Part shown: positions 43,309 through 54,189 of the stretch, piece by piece
Layout of the letters: each line of letters starts with the position of its first letter
How positions within the stretch are numbered: position 1 is the first letter of the stretch
NCBI GenBank assembly: GCA_036924285.1
Contig: JAYKYS010000008.1
Location: forward strand, 20,941,001 to 21,005,000
Source: Asterella californica
Taxonomy: Eukaryota; Streptophyta; Marchantiopsida; Marchantiales; Aytoniaceae
Length of the DNA: 64,000 nt
Direction: 5' to 3'
Made by a program: the position numbers and the translations under genes
The notes under the pieces: generated by a model
Seen by the model: only the letters and a program-made list of their open reading frames with translations
Databases searched by the model: none
Told to the model about the DNA's origin: nothing

Positions 43309-44998
43309 TTCCAAAAATAGACTTCTTTGAGATCTTAACTTCACTCAGAGAGACTAATGCCTGCCAGAGAAGTGAACCATTTACTATGTGAAATGATTCA
43401 CATCACGATAACGTGCTTCGTGGTCAACGGTATCGTCAACGGCACGTGTTTATAGTTTGTTCAATATAAGCTTTGAGGCCCAAATGGTACTCTTGGATAA
43501 AAGTTTGTTCTTTGTGTGTTTGTCATGTCAGTGAAGACAAAACTTTTTTCTCAACTTGTTTCTTATTGGTCGAAAGTTTGACCAATCATTTTCTACCAAG
43601 TTCCTTTCATGTTTTTGAGAGTTAGAGTCACTTCTAGTGGTCCATTAGCGGAGTGTTGGATATTGTTGGAAAGCTTGGGAGATGAGGATGCACGTGGACT
43701 CTATGGTTGCTCGATTTGAAGCACAGATGAGAACGTTTCGATCAATTGAAGCTAGGGGATCAAATTCGTGATCAATTTTGTTTCCGTGAGGTCTTTCTCA
43801 CTTTTTGGGAGTTCCGTGAGGTTGCTGGAGACGAATCGACAGTTGCTGCAAAGCCCTTGAGATGGGCTTGCTGATGGACTCCGAGATCAATCGATTCCAA
43901 GCCGGAATGAAAAATTTATGGCCGGCTGAAGTTGGGTGTCTCAAATCGATGAGTATGAGAATAGACGACTGTAGACAGGAGACATTGAGAGCGATATGAA
44001 GAGTTTGGGGTAGAATTTCGCTATGAAACCTTCCAAGGTCTGAGAAGGTACAATCAACTACCTACTTATGAAATTTCAGACCATTTGGATATAAGGGTAT
44101 CACAGTTTTTGTGCACAAGGGTCTGCATATCACCTTGTGTCATTGACAGTAAGGGCTTGGATCATTTCGAGAGTTTGGTTGAGGATCTGCTGTTGAAATT
44201 TTACAGAGTGATAGTGATGATGACACATTAGCTTTCTGAGAAGTTTGAGCAGTTTTGGTCGAGTGGTTTATGAGGAATCGAACAGCAAAGTTCTGTCAAA
44301 ATAGTATCATGAATGTTATGAAATCAGCGAACTTTGAAAGGGCATAGATGCCAACTCAGAGATGATCTTTCTGCATGTAATACCTTAATAGAGAGATTAT
44401 TCAACAGGCTACCTACTGGCCTTGATTTCATCTCATTTTGAGCCGTGGTTGAGGAGTGACAGCGAGATGAAGTTGAGAGGTTCTTGCTCCAAAAGACGTA
44501 AGATTTAAGATTCTTTGTAGAACAGGTCGACTTGGAGGTTTTGCAAGTGCTTCAGAGCACTTGATCATGAGTATGGAGAGTTGTTGACAGTATTGTTTGT
44601 GTTTGGATCCTCTCCATACTCGCATGCTTGTTTGTACGCCTAGTTGGTTTGGTTTGGATTTGTGTGCGGGCGTTGCGCTTAGTTTCTTTTCCGTTAGGAG
44701 TGCTATTATTTCTCTTGTGGTGAGGCTGGAGTGATGACCAGCAGACCCAAGAGTGCTTGCGGGGATGGTAGGAACATGTAGCTCATGTTTGTTATCCCGG
44801 TTCTATCTCTAATTAAATGAGAGAGAGTTTTTGCCGAGAGGACGTGAGGATATCATAGCGGATTAGATCTAAAGCATACTTAGAGGTCAGAAAGAGGTTG
44901 GGTGGTCGCTGGTTCTGAGTTACAAATAGCATCACGTACTCTCCACAGTCAGATACCCGGTGTATTCTCAAATAAGAAAGCACATCACACGACAACGG

Positions 44999-46462
44999 TT
45001 GAGTACAGGCCTGGAAGACAACATGTCAATGTTGACTATTTATCCAGATTGGAGTCAAAACGTCGAGAAGACGAAGTGGAAAACGAGTTCCCTGATGAGA
45101 AGCTTTTCAAGTTTCTCCAGAGACATTACCAACTGAGGTGGGTATACCGCCTACTTCCCAGAAGCCGAGACTAGGTCTTCTGATCCGGTTTACGTGACTT
45201 CCACAGAAGAATCGATCTTCAAGGACCTTAGGAAGTTCTTGGAAGACCAACAATACCCCGAGGGATTGGATGCTGAGTAGAAGGTTGTCTTCTTACACAA
45301 GACAGGCCCCTACGCCATCTTCTAGGATATTATGTTAGGAAGGGACATGACGAGAAGATGATGAGATGTCTTGAGCCTTCAGAGATTAAGCCAATGATCA
45401 CGGGTCTTCACTACAAAGATGCTGGGGGTCACTATGGACTGAAGACGACGGTGAAGAAGATGTTAAACGTCGGCTACTGGTAGCCAACCATGTAAAGAGA
45501 CACTTTTCAAGAGATCAGAAGATGTGATGCATGCTAGAGAGTAGGAAGACCGACAGCTACTACCAAGTGGTCTCTTTCTCCCATTTTATCTCTCGCTCTT
45601 TTTGAAAAGTGAGGGATCGACTTTGTTGAGCCAATCGCTCCTGTAGCTAGAAGAACACGAGCACGGTACATATTGATAGCTACGACTACGCCACGAAGAT
45701 GATAGAGGACAAAGTCACAAGGAAGAACGACGTCGCAGTGGTTGTCAGGTTTCTTTGACACACCATCATCACCCGATACGGATGCACGTTAGAGCTGGTG
45801 TTAGACAAAGGTACTCATTTTCTGAATGAGACTATTTCTCTCTTGACACAGTACTTCAGGATCAAGCATCGAAAGACGACACCGTACAACCCGAATGCTA
45901 ACGGATTGACAAAGAAATCGAATGATCTTTTCTGCAATATTTTGAATAAGGTAATTGTAAACCACGCATATGATTGGGACACGAAGCTGCCATCTGTGTT
46001 GTGAGCTTTTAGGATTTCATCTAAGGTCACCACCAGAAGACACCCTTCTACCTAACTTATGGGATGACACTCATTGTTCCCATCGAGTTAGAGGTCCCTA
46101 CTTATAAGTTAGATGTTATCAAACGCATGGAAGAAGAGGAAAGCCAAGAGTAACGTCTTCTGAACTTTGTGAAGTTCGAAGAAGACAGGAATGCAACTCT
46201 AGAGAATACTTACGAAGTACAAGCACAACGTAAGGTTAACTATGATGACAAGCTGAAGAAGATGACTGTTAAGGATGGAGACTTGGTTCTTCTATACGAC
46301 AACAAGCATCTGAAATTCCTTGGGAAGCTTCATCTTCGTTGGATGGGTCTTTACCGAGTCTTGGAGGTCTTCGACAATGACTCCTTACAACTGGAAGAGC
46401 TAGATGGTACCTTGATGACCACTCGTGTTAATGGGTGGCGGGTCAAGAAATATTGGGCGTGA
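44999..46462 (+). pseudogene. RNaseH end and integrase of F
   Basis: 44999-45180 resumes EYRPGRQHVNVDYLSRLES. Integrase parts follow with many stops: zinc region near 45400 (GLHYKDAGGHYG), catalytic-core pieces 45700-46004 (a YGCTLELVLDKGTHF-like strand, NANGLTKKSND with Lys where the catalytic Glu belongs), and the C-terminus 46169-46462 (LVLLYDNKHLKFLGK, RVNGWRVKKYW). Long dead. Confidence 0.83.
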
Positions 46463-46497
46463 ACGGAAAGCTCTGATGTTTGTGGAGATGCAAACAT

Positions 46498-46512
46498 GTG
46501 AGGGTGGGCGTC
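46498..46512 (+). other. Polypurine tract of F
   Basis: GTGAGGGTGGGCGTC before the LTR start TGTGGTGTCC. Confidence 0.7.
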
Positions 46513-46854
46513 TGTGGTGTCCACAATTTACAGGATTGGAGATTTTTTGAAATTTTTAAAGTTAATGACATGTCTATGTAACTGAAATAACCTTATTACT
46601 TAAGATTACACCTTGCTAGAGAGAAGAAGATCTTAAGGGCTTTTTGTAAAAAAAAGTCGACTTCTTCCGAAGCCAGAAGACGACGTCTTCTCGATCGTGT
46701 TTTCTAGAAGACAGAAGACGGACATTTTCCGGGAAGATGGTGACTGTGTCTTCGGAGATATCAACCGCGCGCCACGTAGGTGAGGGGTAGGTATACTAGC
46801 CAGGTAGCCACCGTAGTAGTAGCTAGGCCAAAGTAGTCGAACCTCTAATCACGC

Positions 46855-48228
46855 TGTCGCGCCATTTGGCGATTACATGCTTGACTTCTACTCCGACGCT
46901 TAGGTTTGGTAGTTCTAGAAGTTAGCTTATATTACTTCTAGTCCTTTATGTATATGTTTGACACTTTTGCATACGGTGTTAATACTATTTTGAGTCCTAG
47001 TAGGCTGATAGTATGTTAGTTATCTTGTTCAAGCATTTGTGCGCTTGTGCAAGTGACTTCTTACTTGTCTATGAGGTTCAATGTACATAACTTAGGGTTT
47101 CCATGCTGATAGGGGTTTGAGCTCATGGGTTGTACTTACTTGTCGCCCATGCACGCTTTCTAGCTAATTTAAGTTATTTTTCGGGGCTATGTGTCGTTTT
47201 AGGTAGTTTAAGTTATACGCTGGCACTCTAGGGGGCTTGACGTGGTAGCTTATGAGTGTAGATAAGTTACCAGGTAGTTTAAGGCACAAAAGGACAGTCA
47301 AGTGGAGCTATGAACTCCCATTGGTCCATTTTTGTCTTTTGTAAAACTCTAAGTTTAGAAATAGAGCTCTAGAGGAGAGTTCGAGCACTTGGTGAGGGAT
47401 CTTCGAAATCTGAGAACACAGGAAGAGAGAGCTCGTCGTGCCAAGCACTGTCAGTGAAATTTTTGCTCGATTTGGATCAATAAACAAGGAGTTATGCCCA
47501 ATTGAAGTTCGGATTGTGTCAAAACTGCATCACTTTTGTTGATTTTGGGGTTTTCGGTGCCAATTGCAGCAGAATTGAGGAAATCACTTCAAAACTTCGT
47601 GGTTGCGTTCACTGTCAGGAGGGCTACGACTGTCCAAAAAAGTTTTGAATCATTTGAGTAATTGAGTAATTCAGGGCGGCCGCTGAAGCAGAGGGGGTCT
47701 GAAAAGCTCTTAATCTAGAGCAGCGACTTTAGAGAAGGAGATCTGGAGTTCTACAAACATTCAGGAGTCCCAACTTCACAGGGATGTTCAGCATCCTGTA
47801 GACTTCAAATACTGTGAGAAGATTTGAAATTCATCGAGCCAATTCTCTGTTCTATGTCTGAATAGCTGTCTAGGTACCAGAAATTGCCATAATTCTCTTA
47901 TTCAGAACTTTTCTGTTCATATCTCCGTGTCAGAATTTGATCTCAGGTTGAAACTTCGTCTGTGAGTTCAGTAGTACCTCATTTGCATGTAGGGGAAGTT
48001 TAGAGGTCTAAACCTTCATAGTTTTCCTCTCTTTGAGTGTCAAAGTTCACCGCTTAAGCCTATTACTACCAGTGAGACCTAAATTTCGCTTTTTGAGCAT
48101 ATCAGAGGATCCTACACTCCTGTGTGAGTGTTTATAGCTCCTGTTGTGACCTGAAAGCCAACCTCTTGAGTAAACAACCACAGCCAGAAGCCCGGTGCTT
48201 TCCTAGGTAGACGGATCACACTCCGACA
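46855..48228 (+). repeat. 5' LTR of D
   Basis: TGTCGCGCC start, CACTCCGACA end. No ORF like those of E. No certain TATA box was identified. Confidence 0.96.
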
Positions 48229-48239
48229 TACTCTCTTTT

Positions 48240-48257
48240 TGGTGAACTCGACGTGAA
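48240..48257 (+). other. Candidate primer-binding site of D
   Basis: TGGTGAACTCGACGTGAA, starting 11 nt after the LTR, has the TGG expected opposite a tRNA CCA end, but I could not match it to a particular tRNA. Confidence 0.35.
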
Positions 48258-48304
48258 ACACCTAGGGTGGGAGTTTTCTTGAGAGTGTTACAGGATCAGA
48301 TATC

Positions 48305-50677
48305 ATGGCCAACCAAGGATCATCAAGTGGAGGTGCTGCTGCTGCTCAGCAACCTATTCAGTTTGATGCTGCTACGATGAAGATGTTCCAAGCTTTTTCC
48401 ATGTTTATGCAGCAGCAGCAGAGCACAGAGAGGAAAGAGGTATTAGCAACCAAGGCGTTGCAATCTGTGGTGCATCAGATGGACCAGTTCAAGGGGACAG
48501 ATATTTCCAAGTATGTGCGATACTATGCTAGGGAGATGGAGGTGAACAAGGTACCTGAGAAGGAGATGGTGGAGAACTTTGAACTTGCTGTTGTCCCTGA
48601 GATTCGTGGGCGTGTGAAGGAGCTCAAGCAGCAGCAAGGACAGAGTTGGGAGAGCTTTATGCGCGCTTTGAAGGAGGAGTACTACACTGAAGATTCAGAG
48701 AGGGTGACCAAGAGAACATTCTTGGAGTGGGTGGTGAAACCTAACAAAGGTTTGTCTGTAAATGAGTTGTTAAGGGAGTTTGATCGTCAGTATGCTCAGC
48801 TTTCTAGGACAGAGAAGCTTACACTGGAGGTGGAGAAGACCGAGCTTTTCTTACAAGCAGCGGACGTGACTATTCAGGAGAAGCTTGAGCTGTTGCTGGA
48901 AGACAAGAGTGAGGAGAGAGGATTGAAGACTGACTGGAAGGAGGTTGAAGAGGCTGTTTCTTTGCTGACCAAGAGACAGAGAAGAAGGGACAAGGTGGTG
49001 GTAAGTGAAGCAGCACCTCTGATAATTCCTGTCAAGCAGTTGCCTACTAAGCCTGCTTTGGTAATTGCTAGAGAGGAAGACTCACCGCTTGATGAGTTGA
49101 TTAAGGGTATGAAGGAGCTTAAGCTTAAGCTCACTAGGTTAGAAGAGAAGGAGCAGAATGTACGGCCTGCTATGCAGAGACCTCAGATGAGAGAAGGCTT
49201 TGTTCATCGTTGTATATGGTGTGATAGCCTAGACCATGTAAGGAGAGATTGTGGGGAGTTTTCAGATGCATTGAGGAAGGATCTGATCTTCTTCAAAGAT
49301 GGTAAGATCCATTTGAGAGAGACTGGGATGATGTTGGGAACCAACTTTGGCAAGGGTGGTATGAAGAGACTTGTGAATGAGATATCAGCATCACATGCTG
49401 TTTCTCTTGTGAATGCTGCTACCTGTGGAGTGAAAGTGGAGATGGAGAGAGAGAAAGGGACTACTGGGTTGTGGTCAGATGTAGTGCGGTCCGTAGCTAG
49501 AACAGAGCTAGATAAGGATGTGCTACGAAGGGTTGGCAACTCAATTCGAGAGACTACAGGATGGAATGACCCTGTGGATACTATGTCAGTACATGCTTAT
49601 GTTGCACGAAGTCATCATGAAGCTGTACTAGAAGAAAAACGTAGGAGGGAGGATGCAGGTGAGGCTTCTACAGCCAAACGGCCTGCTACAAGGAGTGAAA
49701 GGGCTAGACCAGAGGCAAGGCAGGAGACAACACCTACTCGGGAAGAGACTATGGAGGATCTACCACCTACAACACCAAAGGAGAAGGAGAGAAGCAAGGA
49801 GAAGGGTAAGATGCCTGCATACAAACTTCAGTCTGATATTGAGATTGCTACAGACCTGAAGCAGGTGTTAGAGAATCGTATCTTGAATGGGAAGGTTGAG
49901 TTTACCTTGGGTGAGATTCTTGGGATAGCAAAGCGTGAGTTCCATGAGGTTATCATAGATATCATCAAGAGGAAACGTCAGATCTTGGGTGAAGCAGCTA
50001 CGCTTAACGCTCTAGGGACCAAACTGTCGGAGGATGAGGAGGATGAGATTGCTGGTTACTGCTCTCAAGTATCAGAGGGAAGATCAGATCAGCACGTGAG
50101 GTTTGAAGATGAGGTGGAAGCATCGCAGAAGAGCCATTATTCTCACAACCATTGGGCGAGAGCAACCACAGAGACCTTAGTGAAGCTGGGAGATCTGGAG
50201 GAACCTGTGGTGGCATTGATTGATCACGGCTCAGAGATTAATCTGATGTCTAAGGAGCTGTACAAGCGTGGGAGATGGCCCATAGACACCGACCATGGAT
50301 GGCTTATCCGTGCTGCCAACAACCAGCGAGGAGAACTCTATGGTGCTTGCCCCAACATCAAGGTAACTGTGGGTGACATCAGTGATGTTCAGAATTTCTT
50401 TGTGCAGGACATGTCAACCTATCCTATCATTCTAGGGCAGCCTTACATTACTGCTGTTAGAATGGAGACACGAGTTATGGATGATGGTTCAGCTTATGCT
50501 AGGATACGTAGTAGAGACGGCAAAAGAGCTGTTCAGTTTTTGACCGTTGCTGCAGAACATGAGAGGAATCGTGATAGCTTGAGAGACCGTCCACTACCTA
50601 AGATTACTCAGGAGTTTAGAGAGTCTAGGGGTTTTGGCAGAGTACCATTGAAGAGCGAGACTTCAACGGTACAGTAG
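48305..50677 (+). CDS. gag: gag-protease of D (790 aa)
   Basis: ATG at 48305, only 76 nt after the LTR; TAG at 50675. Gln/Ala-rich start, helical capsid domain about residues 50-240 (WESFMRALKEEYYTED, LREFDRQYAQL), CCHC knuckle CIWCDSLDHVRRDC at 303-316, a charged linker (about 440-510), then a protease-like domain with VALIDHGSEINLMS (catalytic Asp 640; DHG replaces DS/TG) and PIILGQPYITAV. Protease thus sits in the gag frame, before the frameshift, so it would be made in gag-like amounts. Ends ...GFGRVPLKSE. No internal damage seen. Confidence 0.93.
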   Translation: MANQGSSSGGAAAAQQPIQFDAATMKMFQAFSMFMQQQQSTERKEVLATKALQSVVHQMDQFKGTDISKYVRYYAREMEVNKVPEKEMVENFELAVVPEIRGRVKELKQQQGQSWESFMRALKEEYYTEDSERVTKRTFLEWVVKPNKGLSVNELLREFDRQYAQLSRTEKLTLEVEKTELFLQAADVTIQEKLELLLEDKSEERGLKTDWKEVEEAVSLLTKRQRRRDKVVVSEAAPLIIPVKQLPTKPALVIAREEDSPLDELIKGMKELKLKLTRLEEKEQNVRPAMQRPQMREGFVHRCIWCDSLDHVRRDCGEFSDALRKDLIFFKDGKIHLRETGMMLGTNFGKGGMKRLVNEISASHAVSLVNAATCGVKVEMEREKGTTGLWSDVVRSVARTELDKDVLRRVGNSIRETTGWNDPVDTMSVHAYVARSHHEAVLEEKRRREDAGEASTAKRPATRSERARPEARQETTPTREETMEDLPPTTPKEKERSKEKGKMPAYKLQSDIEIATDLKQVLENRILNGKVEFTLGEILGIAKREFHEVIIDIIKRKRQILGEAATLNALGTKLSEDEEDEIAGYCSQVSEGRSDQHVRFEDEVEASQKSHYSHNHWARATTETLVKLGDLEEPVVALIDHGSEINLMSKELYKRGRWPIDTDHGWLIRAANNQRGELYGACPNIKVTVGDISDVQNFFVQDMSTYPIILGQPYITAVRMETRVMDDGSAYARIRSRDGKRAVQFLTVAAEHERNRDSLRDRPLPKITQEFRESRGFGRVPLKSETSTVQ
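50629..50635 (+). promoter_or_regulatory. -1 ribosomal frameshift site G GGT TTT
   Basis: The gag frame reads AGG GGT TTT GGC. GGGTTTT fits the X XXY YYZ rule in the zero frame. The pol (-1) frame is closed by TAG at 50626-50628, immediately before the heptamer, and open from 50629 to 54141; the gag TAG lies 40 nt downstream. A downstream stimulatory structure was not folded. Confidence 0.8.
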
Positions 50678-53600
50678 AGCTAGGATTCTCGCCTGATCCA
50701 GTAGAGCATGAGGCTTTATCCGCTGGCTTCTTAGGATTGACGGCATGTGGGTCAGTGTGTTATAGGAAGGTTGAGAATCTGAAGAGGTTTGAGAGGCAAC
50801 ATGTGAAGTGTGTACAGCAGTCTTTGTGGGACAGTGGAGAGTTAGCAGGAGATGAATATATATCTGGAGTGTTTGAAGAGCAGTATTTGGTAGATACTAT
50901 AGGGGAGTTGAAATCTATAGTAGAAAGTTCTGTAGATGATGTAGATAGAGTGGTGAGAGTGAGCTCCAAGGAGCTTTATGATGTAATTGATAAATTTATA
51001 GATCGACAAGAAGTGTATGTGGAGACCAAGTACAAGTCAGTGGCAAAGAAAGTCAAACCAGTGGCTTTGCCTTTGCCACTCGATTACAATCAGAAGATGG
51101 AGCAAGCTGCACGAGAACCGACGCTCAGAGGACCGAGAAGAATTGGGCACCAGTTCACAGAAACAACACTGAAGGAGCTGAGGATTGGAGGTGATGGATT
51201 TCTTACTGAGCAAGAGAAGAAGAGCTTCAGGGAGATGCTATCTAGGCATGGTAAGGCGTTTGCGTTTGAGTCACATGAAGTAGGATGTGTAGATCCAAGT
51301 GTAGTTGCACCTATGGTAATCTTTACTATACCGCATGTGCCTTGGAATCTACGTCCTATCCCTGTACCTAGAGCTCATCTACCAAAGCTGATAGACTTGC
51401 TCAATGAGAGGATTAGGATGGGTATCTTGGAACCATCTATAGCTCCCTACTCTAGCAGATGGTTTACTGTTCCGAAGAAGAGTGGAGCTTTGAGATTCAT
51501 CCAAGATATGCAGCCAGTTAACAAGGTGACTATCAGGAATATGGGTATAGGACCTATTGTAGACGAGTTTGCAGAGGCTTTTGCTGGTCGTGCTATCTAT
51601 TCCATGGGAGACTTATATTCAGGTTATGATCAGTTTCAATTATCCTCTGAGAGTAGAGACTTGACTACAATGAGGACGCCTTTGGGGTTACTAAGGATGT
51701 GCACCTTGCCACAAGGTGCTACCAATTCTGTAGCACATATGATGAATGGCATGAACAAAGTTTTGAGGGACTTCATTCCTGAAAAAACTATGCCATTCCT
51801 TGATGATGTGCCGATCAAAGGGTGTGCTGAGGAGGAGAAGAATGAGGTAAAAGATCAGAGGGGGTGCCGTAAGTTTGTAGCAGATCACATAGCTGATTGT
51901 GATAAGATACTGAGTCGACTGGAAGAGGTTCATTTGACTTTATCAGGAGCCAAGTCTGTGTTTGGAGTACAAGAGGTGTTAATAGTGGGACATCTGTGTG
52001 GATCTTATGGTCGGAAACCTTGTCCAAACAAGGTTGATGCCATCCGAAGGATGAAGGAGACATGTGGATCGGTTACTGAGGTGAGAAGGTTTCTAGGAGC
52101 ATGTGTGTTTTATCATATATGGATTCCACACTTTGCACATGTAGCAGATCCGTTGTACAAGCTGCTGAGGAAGGGGCAAAGATTTCAGTGGCAAGAGGAG
52201 CAAAGCGAGTCTATGAGGAAGTTGAAGGATCTTTTAGCTTCACCACCAACTCTACGGAAGGTAACATATGAGTTGGGCAGATCTGTTATCCTTACTGTTG
52301 ATACTAGTCCTATTGGCATTGGATGGGCTGTAGGACAAGACGATGAGGATGGAAATAGATATGTGGTGCGTTTTGGTGCTAAGGTATTAAGTTCACGGCA
52401 GAGAGACTACCCTCAGGTCAAGAGAGAGCTATGGGGAGTAGTTACTGCGATGAAGAGTGATAAGGAATACTTGATAGGAGCACCTGTGGTTGTGGAGACA
52501 GATTGTTTACCTCTCTTGGGAATGATCACTAGCTGTACAACTCCAGATATTGCTATGTTGAGGTGGATAGCATATATCAAGTCCTTGAACCCAGAGTTTA
52601 GACATATTGCAGGGAAGGACAATCCTGTGGCAGATATGTTATCAAGGGCTAGGTATTACGATGAAAAAGAAATGATAGATGATCAGGAGGATGTGGGAAC
52701 AGAGTTCTATTCTAGTGCTCTTGCTAGAAGAGATAGAAGCTGTTTTGCAGCCTCGTTGGAGTTTTTTGAGGAAACTATGTATGATGGCGAGTGGTTGGAT
52801 CTTGGGCGCTATTTGAGTTCACTGGAAAGGCAGGAAGGCTGGTCTGATGCAGATTTCAAGAGGATCCGTAGAACAGCTTATGATTACTTTTTACATGGAG
52901 GACATCTATGGAAGCGCCCTAAGCTACAAGGAGGTATACCGCAGCGGGTAGTATGTGACTTGGAATTGCAGCAGAAGCTGATCAAGGAGTTCCATGAGAG
53001 TTTATGGGCCGGTCATAGAGGAGTTTGGGCTACATTTGCCAAGATGAAGGAGAAGTATTGGTGGAAGGGTATGTATAAGGATGTAGTACAGTTTGTTTCA
53101 TCTTGTATACCTTGCCAGATGTACTCCAATGTACGCCATCGTGATGGATTGCATCCTACTTATCCTTTAGCCATTCATTACAAATGGGTAGTGGATCTGG
53201 TAACTATGCCGTTTGGGCTTGGGCAAATGAGGTATCTAGTCTTGGCTAGAGAAGATCTATCTAACCAGGTTGAGGGACGTGCCCTGAGGACGAAGACCAC
53301 TGCTAGTGTCTGCCGCTTTCTACTTGAAGATGTTATTTGTAGGTATGGGTGTGTGGGAAAGATCACTGCAGATAGGGGTGAGCTGGATGCACAAGAAGCA
53401 GTTGAATTCTTCAAGCGATTGGGAATCAAGTTGGCGTTAACCACTGCTTACAATCCTGAAGGGAATGGCAAGAGCGAAAGAGGTCATCCGCCAATCATCA
53501 AAGCTTTGGTAAAAGCTTGCAAGGGTAAGATCCGTGAATGGCCTAGACTGTTACCATTTGCTTTGTGGGCAGATCGTACAACTCATAGTACCGTTACAGG

Positions 53601-54141
53601 TTACATGCCAGCAGAGTTGATACTAGGGCAAAAACCTGTGATGCCGATTGAGGAGGTTGTGCCTACTTGGAATGTTTTGCCATGGGAAGATGGTAGAAGT
53701 ACGGAGGATCTTCTTGCATTAAGGATCCAGCAGTTAGAACGAAGACCTGAGGATGTTGCCAAAGCTGTGGAAAGGTTAAAGACTGCTAGAGAGAGAAACA
53801 AAGGCAGATTTGATAGAACGCATAGATTACGACCTAAACCAGTTAAGGAGGGTGATTGGGTGTTAGTCTATGATAGTAGTCTTGATAATCAGCATAGCGC
53901 TATCAGAAAGTTTTCCAAGAGATGGTTCGGACCTTATGTGGTGTTAGAAGTTTATGATAATGCCACATACTCTTTGAGAGAGTTAGATGGTGCAGTGCTC
54001 AAGATACCAGTCGCAGGGAAGAGAATCAAGCTCTTCAGAAGGAGAGGGGAGGACCAGAACATTGCAGAGCTTACTGAAGATGAAGCTGAAGACTCAATGG
54101 AGGTTGAAGATGAATTTGAAGCTGAAGCTGAAGAGTCTTAA
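50636..54141 (+). CDS. pol: pol of D: RT-RNaseH-integrase, -1 frame
   Basis: Open from the slippery site to TAA at 54139. RT: PYSSRWFTVPKKSG, FIQDMQPVNKV, MGDLYSGYDQF, LPQGATNSVAHMMNGM, catalytic FLDDVPIKG (about 390 codons after the heptamer). RNaseH: LTVDTSPIGIGWAV, KRELWGV, VETDCLPLL, GKDNPVADMLSR. Integrase: zinc region with HESLWAGHRG and CIPCQ; VVDLVTMPFG, ITADRGELD, NGKSERGH (D,D-34-E); GPY motif RWFGPYVVLEV; acidic tail (EDEAEDSMEVEDEF). No chromodomain. The LPQG/DDVPIKG/NGKSERGH style is very different from A and B (MPFGLCN, DDF, NGLAE) and recalls lineages better known to me from fungi; placement needs a tree. Confidence 0.93.
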
Positions 54142-54177
54142 TCTGGATCTGGCACATACCGGAGGATGTGCAGGTTT

Positions 54178-54189
54178 AGAGGGGGTGGA
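54178..54189 (+). other. Polypurine tract of D
   Basis: AGAGGGGGTGGA directly before the 3' LTR. Confidence 0.85.

Larger units (their letters stand above)
41341..44994 (+). mobile_element. E2: LTR-like insertion carrying two decayed small ORFs
   Basis: Starts TGTCGTGTTGTGG (as E1), ends CACACGACA; perfect inverted 8-bp termini TGTCGTGT/ACACGACA; perfect duplication ACGG (41337-41340, 44995-44998). The host frame reads TTACTTACAC|..|TTGAGTACAGG, uninterrupted in B near 19060. The extra length over E1 is a minus-oriented D-like LTR remnant (about 42145-43308). 43309-44994 has E1-like sequence but no supportable gene. Confidence 0.82.

Noticed and set aside
48240..48257. Assigning D's PBS to a specific tRNA
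   Set aside because: Comparison from memory with Met, Asp, Glu, Lys, Leu and Arg tRNA ends gave no convincing match.
50737..54141. pol of D as a separate ORF starting at the TTG at 50737
   Set aside because: The frame is open back to 50629, at an ideal slippery site, and there is no ATG near 50737; a frameshift product is far more likely.
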